64,000 bases of DNA. Origin: Vibrio hepatarius (GTDB taxonomy: Bacteria; Pseudomonadota; Gammaproteobacteria; Enterobacterales; Vibrionaceae). Positions within the stretch are counted from its first letter, which is position 1. Each line of letters starts with the position of its first letter. Location of the stretch: positions 124,001 to 188,000 of the forward strand of contig NZ_JAATOO010000004.1 in the NCBI RefSeq assembly GCF_011806575.1, written 5' to 3'. The notes under the pieces are model-generated. The model had not been told where the DNA came from. It saw only the letters and a program-made list of their open reading frames with translations, and did no database searches. The translations under genes and the position numbers were made by a program. Below, piece by piece: positions 63,796 to 64,000 of this stretch.

Positions 63796-64000
63796 TCAAT
63801 AATGCGAGACACAAGATACGTAAGCGTATCGATAGGATCCTCCATCCATCCACCCTGAAAAGTAGTCGAAAGCAATAACTACAGACTCTTCTGGAAGCGT
63901 TGCATTACCACTGTATAAGCTAGATGTAGGCCAACCAAAGTAAGTATACATATTTCCTAGATACAAACTTATATTCGTTCGGCTTAGTTGCCAATTGGAG
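63796..64000 (-). CDS. C-terminal end of an unrecognised protein (partial)
   Basis: An open minus-strand frame of 67 codons runs from the window edge to a TGA. The peptide (including YLGNMYTYFGWPTSSLYSGN, and ending in RYAYVSCVSHY) is rich in aromatic and small residues, like a secreted or surface protein. A terminator with a minus-strand T-tract lies 30 bases beyond the stop, which supports a real gene. I cannot name a family. Confidence 0.5.
   Translation of the reverse strand, partial: SNWQLSRTNISLYLGNMYTYFGWPTSSLYSGNATLPEESVVIAFDYFSGWMDGGSYRYAYVSCVSHY

Noticed and set aside
61541..64000. Integrative element at tRNA-Asn
   Set aside because: No integrase, transposase or repeat of the tRNA 3' end is in the window. 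It is kept only as a suspicion in the findings.

Overview
The window reads as chromosomal DNA of a Vibrio (Vibrionaceae, Gammaproteobacteria). The strongest evidence is a LuxU-LuxO quorum-sensing phosphorelay with a divergent Qrr small RNA that has a sigma-54 promoter and a LuxO-type box. Gammaproteobacterial gene orders agree with this: adhE-ychE, yejK-yejL-yejM, asmA-udk-mrp-metG, and uvrB-ybhK-moaABCDE with luxO-luxU-qrr set inside it. I cannot name the species. Most of the window is core housekeeping sequence. The accessory-looking parts are the giant adhesin (26.6-36.8 kb) with its flanks, and the right end after tRNA-Asn (from about 61.5 kb).

Layout. 0-10 kb: end of minD, minE, a double-CHASE3 chemotaxis receptor, adhE, ychE, a voltage-gated K+ channel-like protein with a zinc ribbon, a lone prepilin and asd. 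10-17.3 kb: nhaC, a predicted lipoprotein next to a membrane-anchored orphan HPt protein, yejK/yejL/yejM and tRNA-Pro(GGG). 17.4-19.6 kb: an RclR-like AraC regulator facing a glutaredoxin and an RclC-like (DUF417) membrane protein, then tRNA-Ser(UGA). 19.8-26.6 kb: an M20 amidohydrolase, Nudix and histone-deacetylase-like genes, an SDR, topB, grxD and sodB.

26.6-39.2 kb: a 3,394-residue LapA/VCA0849-type RTX adhesin with an N-terminal retention module and di-alanine site, a candidate small RNA or attenuated leader upstream of it, a gene of unknown function, a degenerate SDR and a low-molecular-weight phosphatase. 39.2-48.4 kb: btuR, asmA, udk, mrp (apbC), metG, an unknown membrane-anchored protein and udp. 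48.5-55.8 kb: zntA with a perfect MerR-type operator, a CBS-pair protein, a PAS-GGDEF cyclase and moaABCDE behind a candidate Moco riboswitch. 55.9-61 kb: ybhK, luxU, luxO, qrr and uvrB with a near-perfect SOS box. 61-64 kb: inverted DnaA boxes, tRNA-Asn(GUU), a seven-repeat FG-GAP lipoprotein and the 3' end of an unrecognised gene.

How parts connect. LuxU passes phosphate to LuxO, which should drive qrr with sigma-54. The Moco riboswitch should sense the product of the moa operon it heads. Zinc-type, SOS, CRP-like and FNR-like sites lie ahead of zntA, uvrB, udp and adhE; their regulators are not in the window. I see no insertion sequence, transposase, integrase or CRISPR array. Starts were moved from the longest open frame where a ribosome binding site or family length supported it; each case is stated in the entry.
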